Of a stretch of DNA of 64,000 bases, positions 24,140-35,585 are shown piece by piece. The DNA comes from Diphasiastrum complanatum (Eukaryota; Streptophyta; Lycopodiopsida; Lycopodiales; Lycopodiaceae). Below the pieces are notes generated by a model. That model saw only the letters and a list, made by a program, of their open reading frames with translations. It had not been told where the DNA came from and made no database searches. Each line of letters starts with the position of its first letter. Positions within the stretch are counted from its first letter, which is position 1. The DNA lies in assembly GCA_029204225.1 (NCBI GenBank), contig CM055100.1:30566149-30630148 (forward strand), read 5' to 3'. A program made the position numbers and the translations under genes.

Positions 24140-25185
24140 TAACTTCAGTTGGTATTAATTGTCTACATAGAAACTCCATTTTGTGGCAAAAGCGATTTTA
24201 TGTTGATCTTCTTCAGCAATTTGGATCATGTTGTAGCCACTAAAGCCATCTAAGAACAAGTAGGCCTCACTTCCTGCTAGGTTTTCTAAAATAGATTCTC
24301 CAAAAGGTAATGGAAAATGATCACGTTCTGTGACTACATTAAGTTTCTTAAAGTCGACACAGATACGGTTTTTTCCATTTTTCTTAGGTACAATCACAAT
24401 TGGAGAAACCCACTTCGTATGTTCGATCTCGTAGATGAATCCTGCATCTAGAAAGCGTTGTAACTCTTCTTTTATTTTGGCCTTGTAGATCAAATTACAT
24501 CGGTAAGGTTGACTAGCAACTGGTCTTGCTCCTGGTTTAAGGGGAATGCGATGCATGGCTACTTGTGGTGAGACTCCTTGCATGTCTTTATAGGACCAAG
24601 CAAAGACATGTCTATACTTTCGTAGAAGTTTTTCAAGCTTCCTACATTACTCTCAATTCTCGATGTGAACGTCGATGTACTCGTTATCCTCATTGGACTC
24701 ATTCAGGGATATGGTGATGGCTCGTGCAGGACCTTTGTATGGTGAATTACCATTCGCGTTGAGCTTGTGGTAATTGTATGGTCACATCCTCGATCGTGTA
24801 ATCTTTAAAATAAGTGGTCACATCAAGTGCAGGCAGGCGATTCGAGGGGAGCCTTACCCTTTAACTGCATTGAGGGAGTTTCTAGAAGAGGCGTACGAGC
24901 TAAAGTGATCTCACGAATTTCTCGAGCAGTAGTAAGGTCTCCAAGAGATTGGATCAAGAGTGGTTTCTTCATCTTCTCCTTTATGGTATTGCCGCAAGGT
25001 TGTGGCTTATGAGGACGTGAGGTGTGCAGATGAGGAATTGATGGAACGTCATGGAGGATTAGGTTTTTCAACCGTAACCTTGGCGACTGGTCTCATCTTA
25101 GACAAATGTTGAGGGAATGCTTTGATTGGAAGTGCCTCCATGTAGTTCAATATTTGAATTTTAGAAATGTCTACATTTTCAGGAC
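24140..25185 (-). pseudogene. Ty3/gypsy pre-RT and reverse transcriptase remnant
   Basis: Minus-strand frames give LLRKYRHVFAWSYKDMQGV, then HRIPLKPGARPVASQPYR, AGFIYEIEHTKWVSPIVIVP, KKNGKNRICVDFKKLN, DHFPLPF, FLDGFSGYNMIQIAEEDQ and KIAFATKW. These are RT fingers and palm motifs of plant gypsy elements in correct order, ending before the YxDD block. The part upstream (24583-25185) is broken by several stops. The sequence is closely related to the plus-strand RT at 49326-49885, so both probably belong to one family. It is truncated at the left by the copia gag join and at the right by a copia LTR that begins at 25192. Confidence 0.85.
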
Positions 25186-25191
25186 AGTTCT

Positions 25192-25516
25192 TGTTGGAAA
25201 TAATATTGGGTAATGCCACTTTGTTGGGTATTAATGGACATACTTGAAATGTACTCATTATTGTAAATGTGGTAAAGGCCCAATGTGTCTCTAAATGGAG
25301 TAAGTTATTTTAGGGCCCTTCTAATGTGAATGGGGCTAATGCTAAGAGGTTATTTGTGAGGAGGCATAACCTCCTCCTCCTCCTCTCTCTCATGTAGAGT
25401 TCATTCTTCCTCTCTCATTGTATGGTGCAAGCTTATTGAATACAAGCATACTGTTCTCTCTCCATCTCTCTTGTGTAATATGGCTTGAATCTCTACCGCA
25501 TGCTCTGTTTTCAACA
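25192..25516 (+). repeat. Ty1/copia LTR, 325 bp
   Basis: Begins tgttgg and ends tcaaca with TG...CA ends; CT-rich second half. It is followed at once by a primer-binding site, so it is a 5' LTR or the remains of one; almost no interior of this element is left. Confidence 0.82.
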
Positions 25517-25529
25517 TGGTATCAGAGCC
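25517..25529 (+). promoter_or_regulatory. Primer-binding site (initiator tRNA-Met type)
   Basis: tggtatcagagcc immediately after the LTR end. Confidence 0.88.
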
Positions 25530-25559
25530 AGTGGGGGTTCCTTTGCCTGTGCTTGCTTG

Positions 25560-26061
25560 ATTGGGGGTGTTGCGTGATAAATTTTACAGTTTTTAGGACA
25601 ATAATGATTGTACTTTACAAAGAGTGTTGAAGCTTGAAAGCTTGAGAGAGCTGCTACAATACCTACTTCAATACGTTGAAAAGAATACATTAAAATAATA
25701 GAAGTATGATCAACATTTATACTAAGCAAAATGATGCACGTCCAGTAGGACAGCTAATTAGGTCATAGATCTTAATGGCCAGTTGGCCATAGTCAGCTGC
25801 CATTCATCCAGGTAGGTCTTCTCGAAAATTTACTTGCTAAGCGGTTAGGGCAAGTCTTAAGCTTCAATTTAAGTGGAACAAATTAACTGTCATTCATCCG
25901 AAAAAGATTGTCGAACCATGCTCGATAAAAATTGTCGGATGATGTCTAATAGTCGGAGCCACCTGTTAGCGATTCTCGACTATTTCTACAGACTTCACAT
26001 GTGCTAGCATGCACTTTTCCGATTCGACTAAGGTTCTATTCTTTCATAATTTGACTAAGGC
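25560..26061 (-). repeat. Diverged copia LTR fragment
   Basis: The stretch with gcttgagagagct, then atttatactaagc, then attaggtcat and a gccagttggc variant matches, in the same order, the LTR at 61535-62743. The left end is not clear. It lies directly downstream, in minus-strand sense, of a copia integrase that lacks RT and RNase H, so the two may be one element with an internal deletion. Confidence 0.6.
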
Positions 26062-26840
26062 GAATATGAGGTAATGTATTGTTGCTCAATGCCGTTGCTA
26101 AGGCAATACTCCTTGAATTTGGTAGAGATGTATTCTCCCCTGTTGTTGGACCTTGGTGCTTTGATTCTTTTACTAGTTTGATTTTCTGCATGCTATTTGA
26201 ATTGTCGCAATATTTTGAAAGCTTTCAATTTTTGCTTAATGAAATAAACATCTGTTCTTCTCAAATATTCATCAATGGAGATAATAAAATACTTTGCATC
26301 AAGCAACGACGGAGTTTGCATTGGACCACATATATCTGAATGAACAATGTCCTAACAAATGTTTTGCTGCATGCCTATGACTCGATCTGAAAAGAATCCT
26401 AGTATGCTTTCCAAGGATGCAGCTACGACAGACAGGGAGGTCGACTTTGTCGGATGGATAGTCGAGATCAAGTGCTAGGGATTGTTTAGACATGTATGAA
26501 ACAGATGCATGATTCAAGTGTCCTAATCAATGATGCCATAGTAATGCTTTATTGACAAGAACAGAGGCAAGGCTTTAGTATTAGAATAACAATGTGCCAG
26601 TCTATATAAGTTTCCATGCCTCTTGCCGAGTGCAAGGACCTTACCTGACCTTACCTTCGATAGTGTGAGCACTATCATCACCAAGATGAACGTACTTCTT
26701 TGTACTGTAAGGCGTATAGGAGTGAAAATGTTCATGATGATTGGTCATATGTTGAGTAGCTCCAGAATTTAGAAACTAAGAATTATCCGATAGTGTCTTT
26801 CAGTCTTTGATCATAAATGCTATTTCGTCCATGTCTGATA
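26062..26840 (-). pseudogene. Ty1/copia protease to integrase remnant
   Basis: Minus-strand reading gives NSGATQHMTNHHEHF (the copia protease DSGAT active site with D changed to N), then HHxLGHLNHASVSYMSKQSL and CRSCILGKHTRI (the HHCC pre-integrase domain), then YFIISIDEY, KLKAFKILRQFK and NRGEYISTKFKEYCLSNGIE, the core of integrase with its second D replaced by N. Stops and frame changes are frequent. The RT and RNase H that should follow are missing. The loss of catalytic residues at both active sites shows it is long dead. Confidence 0.82.
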
Positions 26841-26849
26841 AAAAAAATT

Positions 26850-27977
26850 TGGATGTGCAAATTGTGCAAATTCAAAATTCCATTAAAATTCTGGAAACGA
26901 ACTGATAGAAATCTCTCAAACGATTCGCGAACAATTTTGCGAAACTGTTCTGATCACGAATAATTTCTGCTCGAGAAGAATTCGCGATCCAGTCAAGCTC
27001 TGCAACGAAACGAAACGAAACGAAACGAAACTAGACGAAAGAGAAGAATTCACAAAAAGCTCAATTAGGCTCTGTAACAAGACGAGACGAAATGAAACGA
27101 AACTATATAAAACGAAACAAAACTTGACTGAGTTCTGAAACTGATTTACGCTTATAGCCAAGTGATCGCGGAGCAAAACAAAGCGAAACACAAAGTGAAA
27201 GCATTTGCGAATAAAATCAGTTCGTGTGGAATTCAGATATGATTGCTGGTCACTGCCGACTATATCATTCCTACAATCCTCCAGAATGTAGACAGACACT
27301 GCTGATCTACGTTATAAATTATTAAAGCATTCAAGAAAGTCAAACCAATGTGTGGAATTGAATAAACAAGTGAATCACATACACGAATAGTAGCAGACAA
27401 ATATTCATTCGAGATCATACAATCATTCAGAATAAAATGTGCATAACAGCTACAATATTATCTATTGATCATCTGATTTTTCAAGCACTGTCCACACAGT
27501 GCATTGGCGTGAGAGAAATACAGTTCTCTCACGAATAATGTCTCGCTTACTAGCGGACTTCTGGATCTACTGATCCTCTTACAAAATTGTCTCGCTCACA
27601 AGCGGACATGTATTCTATATATTTCGTCTTACTTGATATTATGCATCAAGCAGAAAGTATATAGTTCACGAACTTTTTTGTGTCGCGTTGTGTAACTTCC
27701 AAATCAGAAAGATTAATCATCTACAACTAATCACGAATTACAAGAGTGGCAGATTAGCCACGATCTAGATTACTTCTGCTGATGTCATGATATCTGATCA
27801 AATACTTGTACCCTTGGTACTTGGCTGATCTTCTTGGTCATTCGTGGAGCAAGAATGATTTTGTATCGCGAAACAATTTCCTGTCATGTGTCACGAAATT
27901 GTTTGTGAACAATTTGTTTCATGTCTTTTCTGTCAAAATCAGAGTGGAGACATAGCAAGGCTTTGGCAATAGAAACA
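26850..27977 (-). repeat. Copia LTR (minus strand), about 1.1 kb
   Basis: Its upper end (tgtttctattgcc on the minus strand, at 27977) sits 14 bp below a polypurine tract that follows the RNase H at 27988-28338, so it is a 3' LTR. It has the cgaaac-rich and tctcgctca motifs also seen in the LTR at 57100-57682, which points to related families. The lower end is uncertain. A gaaac pentamer run lies at 27004-27031. Confidence 0.6.
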
Positions 27978-27987
27978 TTTTGTTTCT

Positions 27988-28338
27988 TTAGCTCCCTCTC
28001 AAAGCACGATAGCGTGATGATTCCAGGACTGCTCCTCTATTTCTCGAATAGACCTTTGGCGTGAAACTGTCAGCTACCATCTCCTTTGTTCCAATGAAGG
28101 TAGTGTGCAACATCTTCTTTCCAATCAGATCTCTTATCAAGTGGTACTTGATCACAATGTGTTTCGTCCTTGAGTGAAACACAAGGTCTTTTGTCAGATG
28201 TATTGCAGATGTGTTGTCCATCTGCAAAACCAGAGGTTCATTCCTCGTTTTGCCTATGTGCATGCGTTTTAGCCCCACATGTAGGCAATCTATTGGGCGC
28301 CGCTTTTTGAGACAATGAACCTGTTGAATATAGAACAA
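27988..28338 (-). pseudogene. Ty1/copia RNase H C-terminal remnant
   Basis: An open minus-strand frame of 116 codons contains LVLQMDNTSAIHLTKDLVFH, SRTKHIVIKYHLIRDLI and TKEMVADSFTPKV, which match the last RNase H blocks of copia (DNxSAIxLxxNPxxHxRTKHI, then ADxxTKxL). The first RNase H blocks with the DTRKST and EAEY motifs are missing, so it is truncated near 28320. A polypurine tract and LTR follow in the natural order. Confidence 0.85.
27991..28000 (-). promoter_or_regulatory. Polypurine tract of copia element
   Basis: Minus strand gagagggagc just after the RNase H frame and just before the LTR. Confidence 0.6.
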
Positions 28339-28660
28339 GTGTACAATTGGGATTTGGGCCCTACTTCTATATATACAAATGTGGCCTGAAGTCAGTTTTT
28401 TTTTTCAGCTCACATCTTATTGCTCACATAATGTATGTTCATTGTTATCGATGGTGAAGTATCGATTGAACGTGCGTGCTTCGTTCCTGCGGATCCCTTT
28501 CACTTCTCCTGTGCGTTGAATCGATATTATCCACAAGTCTGCTGGTCTACTACCAATATCGAATCAATGCGCAGTTTGTAACAACATGTTTGTAGCAAGC
28601 ATATCTATGCGCGTTGAAACGATATGTGGTTTTTTTTAAATTTTTTTTTACTATTTGTAT
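28339..28660. other. Upstream region of the unrecognised locus
   Basis: No gene. Contains a TATA-like stretch (tatatatac near 28370) about 290 bp before the ATG at 28661 and a T-rich run just before it. The motif ttgaa-cgata recurs three times (near 28455, 28517 and 28614 as variants). Confidence 0.35.
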
Positions 28661-30010
28661 ATGGCTTCCTCTACATCTTCGGAGGATAAACTTAGGGAAT
28701 TCTTGGCAATCAGTGAAATTTCCACCATACAAATTGATTACATTATTTCCCTTTTCTTTTCTACTTTTGATATTGATAAGTTTGTTTATGAGAATCATTT
28801 TCAGCTTGTTGATCTTCTTGATAAATTTGGTCATGTAATTACGACCCCTCATATAGATATAAACAACTATAGTTTTGTTTATTTCTCAGATCTTGTACAT
28901 GCCCAACCATCTTCCAAACAAAAGCATGATAGAAAATTACAAGAAATTACATGATAACTTCAAAAAAATTACTCATTGTAGTATTCACAAAAGACAATGT
29001 CATCTTTTTATAAAAGACATGGCATTTATTTTTTCATCTCTGTTGAAGTACCAGAAGATGAACCCGCTGGTTCATCTTCATTAGCTTTACTGACAATACC
29101 TTCATCTGTTCCAATGGAAGTAGACGTTGATATAGGTGCGGCTGCTGAATCAGAAATGGCAATGATCGTTATATATTGTTCAACAATATTGAAATTTTTT
29201 TTGATTTGAGAGAAGATAAAATCTTCTCAATTTTTTCGAAAGAATTGTTAAAATTTTCTGACATTATTGAATATGATTATGATGATCTCGAGCCCGAGAT
29301 TGATATTGTAACGGATGGCAACTGGAAATCTAGCAAGGAGGCATTGGATGCCATGATGAAAAAATACAAATTTTATTCTGAAACCTTGCCGAGTGGAGAA
29401 AATTTTTTGGAGTTCAAAAAAGGTATCCACCAAGGATTCATCATGAACACGTGAGAACTGAAGAGTGTGGTGGTGACCATGACATTACAATAGAAAATAT
29501 GGTCAGTTTTGATGATGATGATCTGGTAAGATATTGTTCTATGACCTAATACCTGAATTGTTGTTCTATTTTTTGCAGTTGTGATTTTCATTTTTTAATC
29601 TAAATATATCTCTTATTGTGCTTTTTTACAGAATATCATCGAAGAAGATTCCTTTACTATAAGACGTGGAGGTCTTCGGGAGGGATTGGCAGCTATTGGA
29701 CACAAGGATACATCCCTTGCGCACTATTTGAAAATTTTTGTAAATAACAAAATTTGTATATATCATACGAGTTATAGTCCATTTGTCGCAACCATTATAA
29801 TGGCAATTAGAGCATTGTTTGTTTGCCTAGGAGGCCACAATTATGCCAAAGGAACATTCAAGATTGTTCTTGCTTAGGAGGCCACAATTATGCCAAAGGA
29901 ACATTCAAGATTGTTCTTGTTAAGAGGGATCTAGCTATTAAAATACTTGGTTATGTTTTGGAGGTACCACAAAAAGATCATCTTCAATGTCCCTTTATTC
30001 GGGATATGTA
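28661..30010 (+). pseudogene. Unrecognised gene-like locus, broken, possible introns
   Basis: The first ATG (28661) opens a 97-codon frame starting MASSTSSEDKLREFLAISEI and ending at 28954. Further protein-like blocks follow in other frames: VPEDEPAGSSSLALLTIPSS near 29050, NIEIFFDLREDKIFSIFSKE to GFIMNT (29176-29454), and EEDSFTIRRGGLREGLAAIG to CLGGHNYAKGTFKIVL (29640-29877). A candidate intron lies between the last two (gtaagatatt near 29526 to tttttacag near 29632). A 47-bp tandem duplication near the end shifts the frame; the second copy leads into KRDLAIKILGYVLEVPQKDH and a stop at 30011. I do not recognise the protein. The disagreement of frames suggests a decayed gene, possibly of an element; a spliced gene is a weaker alternative. 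Confidence 0.35.
29829..29922 (+). repeat. 47-bp tandem duplication that shifts a frame
   Basis: The unit beginning aggaggccacaattatgcc occurs at 29829 and 29876 with almost no difference. As 47 is not a multiple of three it breaks the reading frame. Confidence 0.92.
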
Positions 30011-32409
30011 GACATATGCAAAAAAGAAAAATATACAGTTTTTAGATCCATATGAAAGGAGATTGTTCCTTCAACAACAACGAACCGCTTCTTCTAAAAT
30101 GCAAAGTCTAATTAACCTTCTAAACTTGCATAAAATAGCTTTCTTTTGTTTAAACTTAAAAAGATTTTCCACTTCAAAAGGTTTTTTTTTAAAAAAACAC
30201 AAGAAGACTTTTTGAATTCTAAAATCTTAATTGAAGGGAAACTGATTTTTCCTCTCTCATTCGTACCTTCCGAAAAACCACACTGTGTGACATTATAAAG
30301 CATGCAGTTTCAAAGTTTATTCCACAACACAATACGAAGAGTTTGCTTCTCTCTCTGCTACAACTAATGCGCCCTACCAGTTCATCACTTGACAAAAGTT
30401 TTCATACGGTAAGTACTTCTTTCAACATTCTACTACTATTGCTTGCTCTCTTGCAGCTTGTAACTCTAGATATGTTGCCTTTGAAAGCTTATGCTTAGAA
30501 ATGGGTAACCATACTCAACAAATCTGTCCAACGATGGATAGTTTGACAGTTTAACAGTTTTGTATGGATAGTGCACCATTCTGGCCGCGATGATGACTCT
30601 TCACTAGTTCAAATCCCTCTGCGGATTTGCTTTAGTAGTAGCGCTGATCCGCATTCCCATCTGAATGCTCCACTTTTTGTTATAAATGGGCAGCGATGGA
30701 AGGGCACTATCAAATGCCTCTTTGTGGCTTCAACTTAAATATAAATAAGTGCAGATGTTTAGCGATGGACATGTACTAAACCTTTCAATTATAAGGAATC
30801 AATGGGATAAGGTGTATCATGTCCAACGATGGACATCAAACACCTTTTTTCATTTTTACTAATGTCACTCTTACTGTCCAGCAATGGACAACAAGAGAAC
30901 TCACCTTCTGAATATACATAAGTTGAATGGCTTGCTGACCAACGATGGACAACAAGCAATACTCCTTATTTTCTAATGCTACGTTTGAATAAACCCTCTC
31001 TCATCCTACAAAGTATAGATAAGTGCCTTTCGGCTCTACTTTAGAGTAATTCATACATTTTCTGGTTTAAACAACGATTGCTTACTCACTAATACGATAC
31101 TAAAACGGATGTCGATACATGTGATAATGTAGCACTGATCGGTTAGTACGGCCTTTTATCACTCACATATTGGTTCATTTCAGAACCAAACATCATCGTA
31201 CTCCAAACACAGGTAGTATGACTATCTACCAGGTTTTCACAAAGCAAATATTTTAGCATACTCCATACACTTCATCTTAACATTTTAGCATAAACTCTTA
31301 ACTATTACTATGGATTGAAAAAACGTTTGGTTGTCGTTATGATATTAAAAATAAAACCTTATGTAAAAATAGCAATGTCAGCCTCCCACAAGAAGTCTCG
31401 TCTATGAACATTCAGGCATGACTTTTTTGGTTTTTATACATAAGCACGAAGAGGAAAGGGATGCACTTTACTTTATATCTATGATCTCATTCGACACTAC
31501 TTTTTCTTTATTATGAAAATACGACTAATGTAAAAGATACCGCATCCATAAAACTGAATCGACCAATTGATTCTCTAAGAAACCCTTGTCAATAACATTA
31601 AAAAGAGAGGACTCCAATAAAACGGTCTTAGACAGCATGGATATGCGTAAGATGCGTAATTTCTACAAAAGGGTTAGAATGGCATAGATCTACCCTAATA
31701 CCTTATAGAAACTTTGGGAACTTCTCACTCATAACTAATGAAGTCTCTCCGAAGCAGTAACCATGATTGATATATGATCTATGTATGGCATAATTTTGCG
31801 TAGAAACAATCATACAGTCAATCATCTAAACGTACTCTAATAAGTGCTACTTTAGACTTCTGGTGAGATACAACTAGAAAGCATGGATATGCTCAAGAGT
31901 ATGGATAGCAGTGCATGACACGCCTTGCTCTGTAAGGGTCACTTGGGTTAGCATAGCATGGATTTGCTCTAATACCAGCACACGTGTCCACACCAAGTCT
32001 TTTGGCTAACCAAAACGAAAACGGTTTAAACTTGTCATATTTTGTGCATAACTAAAAATGAACTGATACAGACCAATTGACTGTAAGCTGATTAGCATGC
32101 CACTTGCCCTGATACGATGATATAATGGCTTGGCCTATCACCAAAACATGGTTTGCTTGGGAAGACTGGACTATGTTTCAAATTGCTATTCAAAGTTGTT
32201 AAGTAATATAATTCCTTTTGGACATGAATAACAATTGATGTTCAGCTATGACATCTGCCTTCCTCACATAACTAACTTGTGTGGTTTTGTTGCATGGGAT
32301 GGTGGCAGGTATCAGCTGGACGTCTTGAGAGTGGTTATGCTTTGGTGCTTTTTAGTACTGTATTTTACTTTTCAGCTGTACTTGTTGGATTATGAATAAA
32401 GACTTCAAA

Positions 32410-32412
<3 letters not shown>
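30011..32412. other. No gene recognised; repeated short motifs
   Basis: No supported coding frame over about 2.4 kb. A motif of the form gtccaacgatggac recurs as variants near 30525, 30690, 30757, 30820, 30880 and 30938. A second motif, agcatggatatgc, recurs as variants near 31640, 31880 and 31960. These suggest diverged repeats of unknown type. Confidence 0.45.

Positions 32413-32481
<69 letters not shown>
32413..32481. repeat. (TC)n microsatellite, 69 bp
   Basis: Uninterrupted TC run. An aataaa motif lies just upstream near 32395. Confidence 0.97.
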
Positions 32482-32485
<4 letters not shown>

Positions 32486-33699
32486 TCACAAGACACAAAA
32501 GTAAGAGGGAACTCAACTCTTTGATATTACAAATGAAATTTTAGATCATAAATACAAAAGATTTGGCCCTTATATAGCTGGGTCCAAAAGAGTTGGCTCA
32601 TTTCTATACTTAATAGTCTAAGTTAGCTTGCTTTTTCTTTATTTAACAAGTAACTTGACTTTACAATGCTTTTGATAGTAAATTATTTGAGCCACACCAC
32701 ATAACTTCCTACAGTGCTTCGATGCACTTAATAAAATCTAGCTATTTATCTGTTTAATGCTTCAAGGCGTATTTACAACTAATATCGCTGTGCACAATAC
32801 AAGTGCATTGTTATGCAATGTCTGACTTTTTTATTACTATTTACAATGCTTTTCAAAATGGAGGCTCTGAGAGCCCTTCAAATTTCTCTGTTTCATGCAT
32901 TGGGCATGTACCATAAATGGCCAACATGCCTCCCACACTAATTTGGTGCTAGTCCCATAGTGCCAATGAGGTATCGTTGCATCGTAGAATTGGGAACTTG
33001 CATGTGATGGAGTAGTTGTTACTCGGCTTTTGATATGTTGGGTCTATTGGATTTGCTGGATTGTCGTCTACATGGATATGCTTGGAACTGCTTGGATATA
33101 GAGTTGAGTTGTGTGTCGTGTTGATCCTGATCTACAATTGGTGTCGGAGTTGGTGTGAAGCCACAGTGATACACGATGGTGTCGAGCTGGTGCTAGTGAA
33201 ATAGTAAAGGTGAAGGTGAAAGAAGGGGATGGGGGTGGAGAAGGGAAAGAAAAGCCTAAAAAAGGTGGGCTTTTTTTTGGTATCCCTTCTAAATGACAGA
33301 TGAGAGGGGGGGATGCCAGGAAGGGCAAGAGATTGTACAATGTATCTAGTCTTAAAGAATGGAAAATAAGAAGGTAGAAAAGGGAAAAAAAAATGTTGAA
33401 AGACAAATAATGAAAAATGATCCCTTTGTATGCTTTTTCTAGGTCTCTTTTTATCTTTTTTTTTTTGGAAAGATATAATACAATGGTAAGAGATGGCGCT
33501 CATTCCTTGGCTTGCGTAGCAACACAGTTCAAGGCTGGAAAGAAGGTGTTGATCACTATCCTGAGATCACAATCTAATAGCACCCTAAGTGGATGTGTTC
33601 TACAAGAGATTGGAGGTTGTTTGCTAGTCGAGCATAAATTTGGCAAGAGTTTGGGTAGCAATGAGTGTTTGAGTGAAAAATGAGCGAGTGTTCATGGGT
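32482..33699. other. No gene recognised
   Basis: Minus-strand open frames of 112 and 123 codons overlap each other at 33068-33503 and reflect a purine-rich plus strand, not a protein family. Given the gypsy RT just to the right on the minus strand, the rest of that element would be expected here, but no RNase H or integrase motif could be found. Confidence 0.4.
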
Positions 33700-34890
33700 T
33701 TAAATAGGTGGTCCCACTAGCGAGTGTTTCTGAAAAATAGCTCGCCTTAAAGACCAATTCTTGTCTATAGGGACAATGCTCGCCAACGAGCTAAAATACT
33801 CGTCTAAGGCAAAATGCCCCATAAACTCTAGGATTTCACATATTGTTTTGGGTTTGAGCAAACTAATTACTACCTTGATATTGTCCCAATGAGTGGCAAT
33901 GCCATGACGCAAGATAATGTGTCCCAACACTATGTTGTGAGTGACAAATATCTTGCATTTTTTAGGATTAAGGGATATGCCATATAATCGACATTGGATG
34001 AGCACCCGTTTCAAGCAATGCAAGTGCTTTAAACGGGTGCTTGATTGTCTAGCAAGGAGTGCACACACAAGTCATCTAAGAGAATTTCAAGCAATCTTTG
34101 GAAATGGTGCTTGAAGGCATAGCTCATTACTCATTGGAAGGTGGTTGGTGCATTCCCCAAATGGAATTACTTTGTAAGCATAGGTACTCCATTCAATTGT
34201 GAAAGCCATTTTATATCGATCTTCTGAGACGATTTGTATTTGATTATAGCCAGTGCAACCATCAAAAAAGTTGTATGTCTCATGTCCAATGAGCTCTTTC
34301 AAGCACATATTTTGTGAATGGTAGAGAAAAGTGATAATTATGAGTCACTACATTGAGTTTTTTGAAATCAACATAGATTCAAAAATTTTCTTTCTCTTCT
34401 TGGGTATGACCACAATTGGCAATAGCCAAAAAGTGTGTTCGATCTCATAGATAGATCCTGCATTGAGCAATTTTGTTAGTTCATCTTGAATGAGCTGGGC
34501 ATAATGTGGGTTCAATCGGTACAACCAACTAGTGACAAGCTTGGCTTCTTGGGACTGTGTGCACCGATACAGCAGGCAATGTGCCCTTGAGCTCCTTGTA
34601 GCTCCAAGAAAAACAGTCTCAATACTTGAGCAACAGTGCCTGTAGACCTTCTAATTCTTGGCCTACTACATTTGTACCTATCATTACAATGTGGTCTTCC
34701 TCATCTGGGTAAGCTAGGTTGAGGTCCCAGTAACACTACATCTACTTTGTCCATTGTATAATCCTTAGAATAAAATGGCACATCATGCACCGGTTGATCT
34801 TCCAACTCTTCCTCGCCTCGGTATTCAGTAGAACTAGGGATTCTACTAGAGTGGTTTTCACCTTCTCCTCCTTGGTCACTTTTCATTTGG
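33700..34890 (-). pseudogene. Ty3/gypsy reverse transcriptase remnant
   Basis: From high to low coordinates the minus strand gives a fragment with EDQPVHDVPFYSKDYTMDKV, then broken frames with AGSIYEIEHTFWLLPIVVIP, then CLKELIGHETYNFFDGCTGY, NQIQIVSEDRYKMAFTIEWS and YAYKVIPFG, and below that CRLYGISLNPKKCKIFVTHN and LGHIILRHGIAT. These are ordered RT motifs of the same plant gypsy kind as at 24140-25185, with G-to-C and similar changes in the FLDGFSGYN block. The YxDD block falls in the damaged join between 34068 and 34087. Several stops and frame changes show it is dead. Confidence 0.8.
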
Positions 34891-34903
34891 TCTCCTAAAC
34901 ACT

Positions 34904-35404
34904 TTTTTTGCTCAAAATTGTGATTTTTGGCCGTTTCACTTCATCAGGAGGCTAAAAAAGACGTTTATGGACAAAATGAAAATTTAGCCTCCTAGATACG
35001 TTTTCATTTTTTCATCAAAAATCATGAATTCAGTTTGTTTGATCTCATTAGAACCTAAAAAAAGTGTTTAGAAGTCAATTTGTTTTTTTTTAGTTTACAA
35101 ACAAAAATTCATCCTGGAGGCCAAATTTTCATTGTTTTCATCCGAAATCACGATTTTTGGCCGTCTCACTTCATCAAAAGGCAAAAAAAAAAAACATTTT
35201 GGAGCAAAAAAAAAGAAAAATTTCATAATCATGCAAGAGCGAGGACAGGGGCCCTTTGACCCCTGTCCGCGCCCTTGCGTGATTATGAAAAAAACAAAAC
35301 AAAAAAAAAAGCTGCTCTAAAACGTTTTTTTTTTGGCCTTCTGATGAAGTGAAATGGCCAAAAATCGCAATTTTGGACGAAAAAAAATGAAAATTTAGCC
35401 TTCG

Positions 35405-35488
<84 letters not shown>

Positions 35489-35585
35489 ATTCTAAACGTG
35501 TTTTTTGGCCTTCTGATGAAGTAAAACGGCTAAAAATCATGATTTTGAACGAAAAAAATAAAAATTTTGGCCTCCAGGAGGGTAT
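34904..35585. repeat. Foldback sequence: four arm copies in two orientations
   Basis: A 90-bp arm, with tttttggccgtttcacttca as core, appears at about 34920-34985 and 35105-35200 in one orientation and at about 35325-35400 and 35500-35585 in the other. Between the two inner arms, cataatca...gcaagagcg and cgc...cttgcgtgattatg plus gaggacaggggcc and gacccctgtcc make a strong hairpin centred near 35256. An (AT)n run separates the last two arms. The outer inner-pair ends cctggaggccaaa and ttttggcctccagg match. This is the form of a hairpin MITE or foldback element that has itself been duplicated; no transposase is present. Confidence 0.7.
35407..35485. repeat. (AT)n microsatellite, about 79 bp
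   Basis: Uninterrupted AT dinucleotide run inside the foldback region. Confidence 0.97.

Noticed and set aside
30525-30955. CRISPR-like array
   Set aside because: Repeats are short, variable and unevenly spaced, in a plant nuclear sequence; no CRISPR features.
31955-31968. Inverted primer-binding site (gctctaatacca)
   Set aside because: No LTR end, PPT or coding domain lies nearby; probably chance.
33068-33503. Two minus-strand open frames of more than 110 codons
   Set aside because: They overlap in different frames and reflect a purine-rich strand; neither resembles a gypsy domain.
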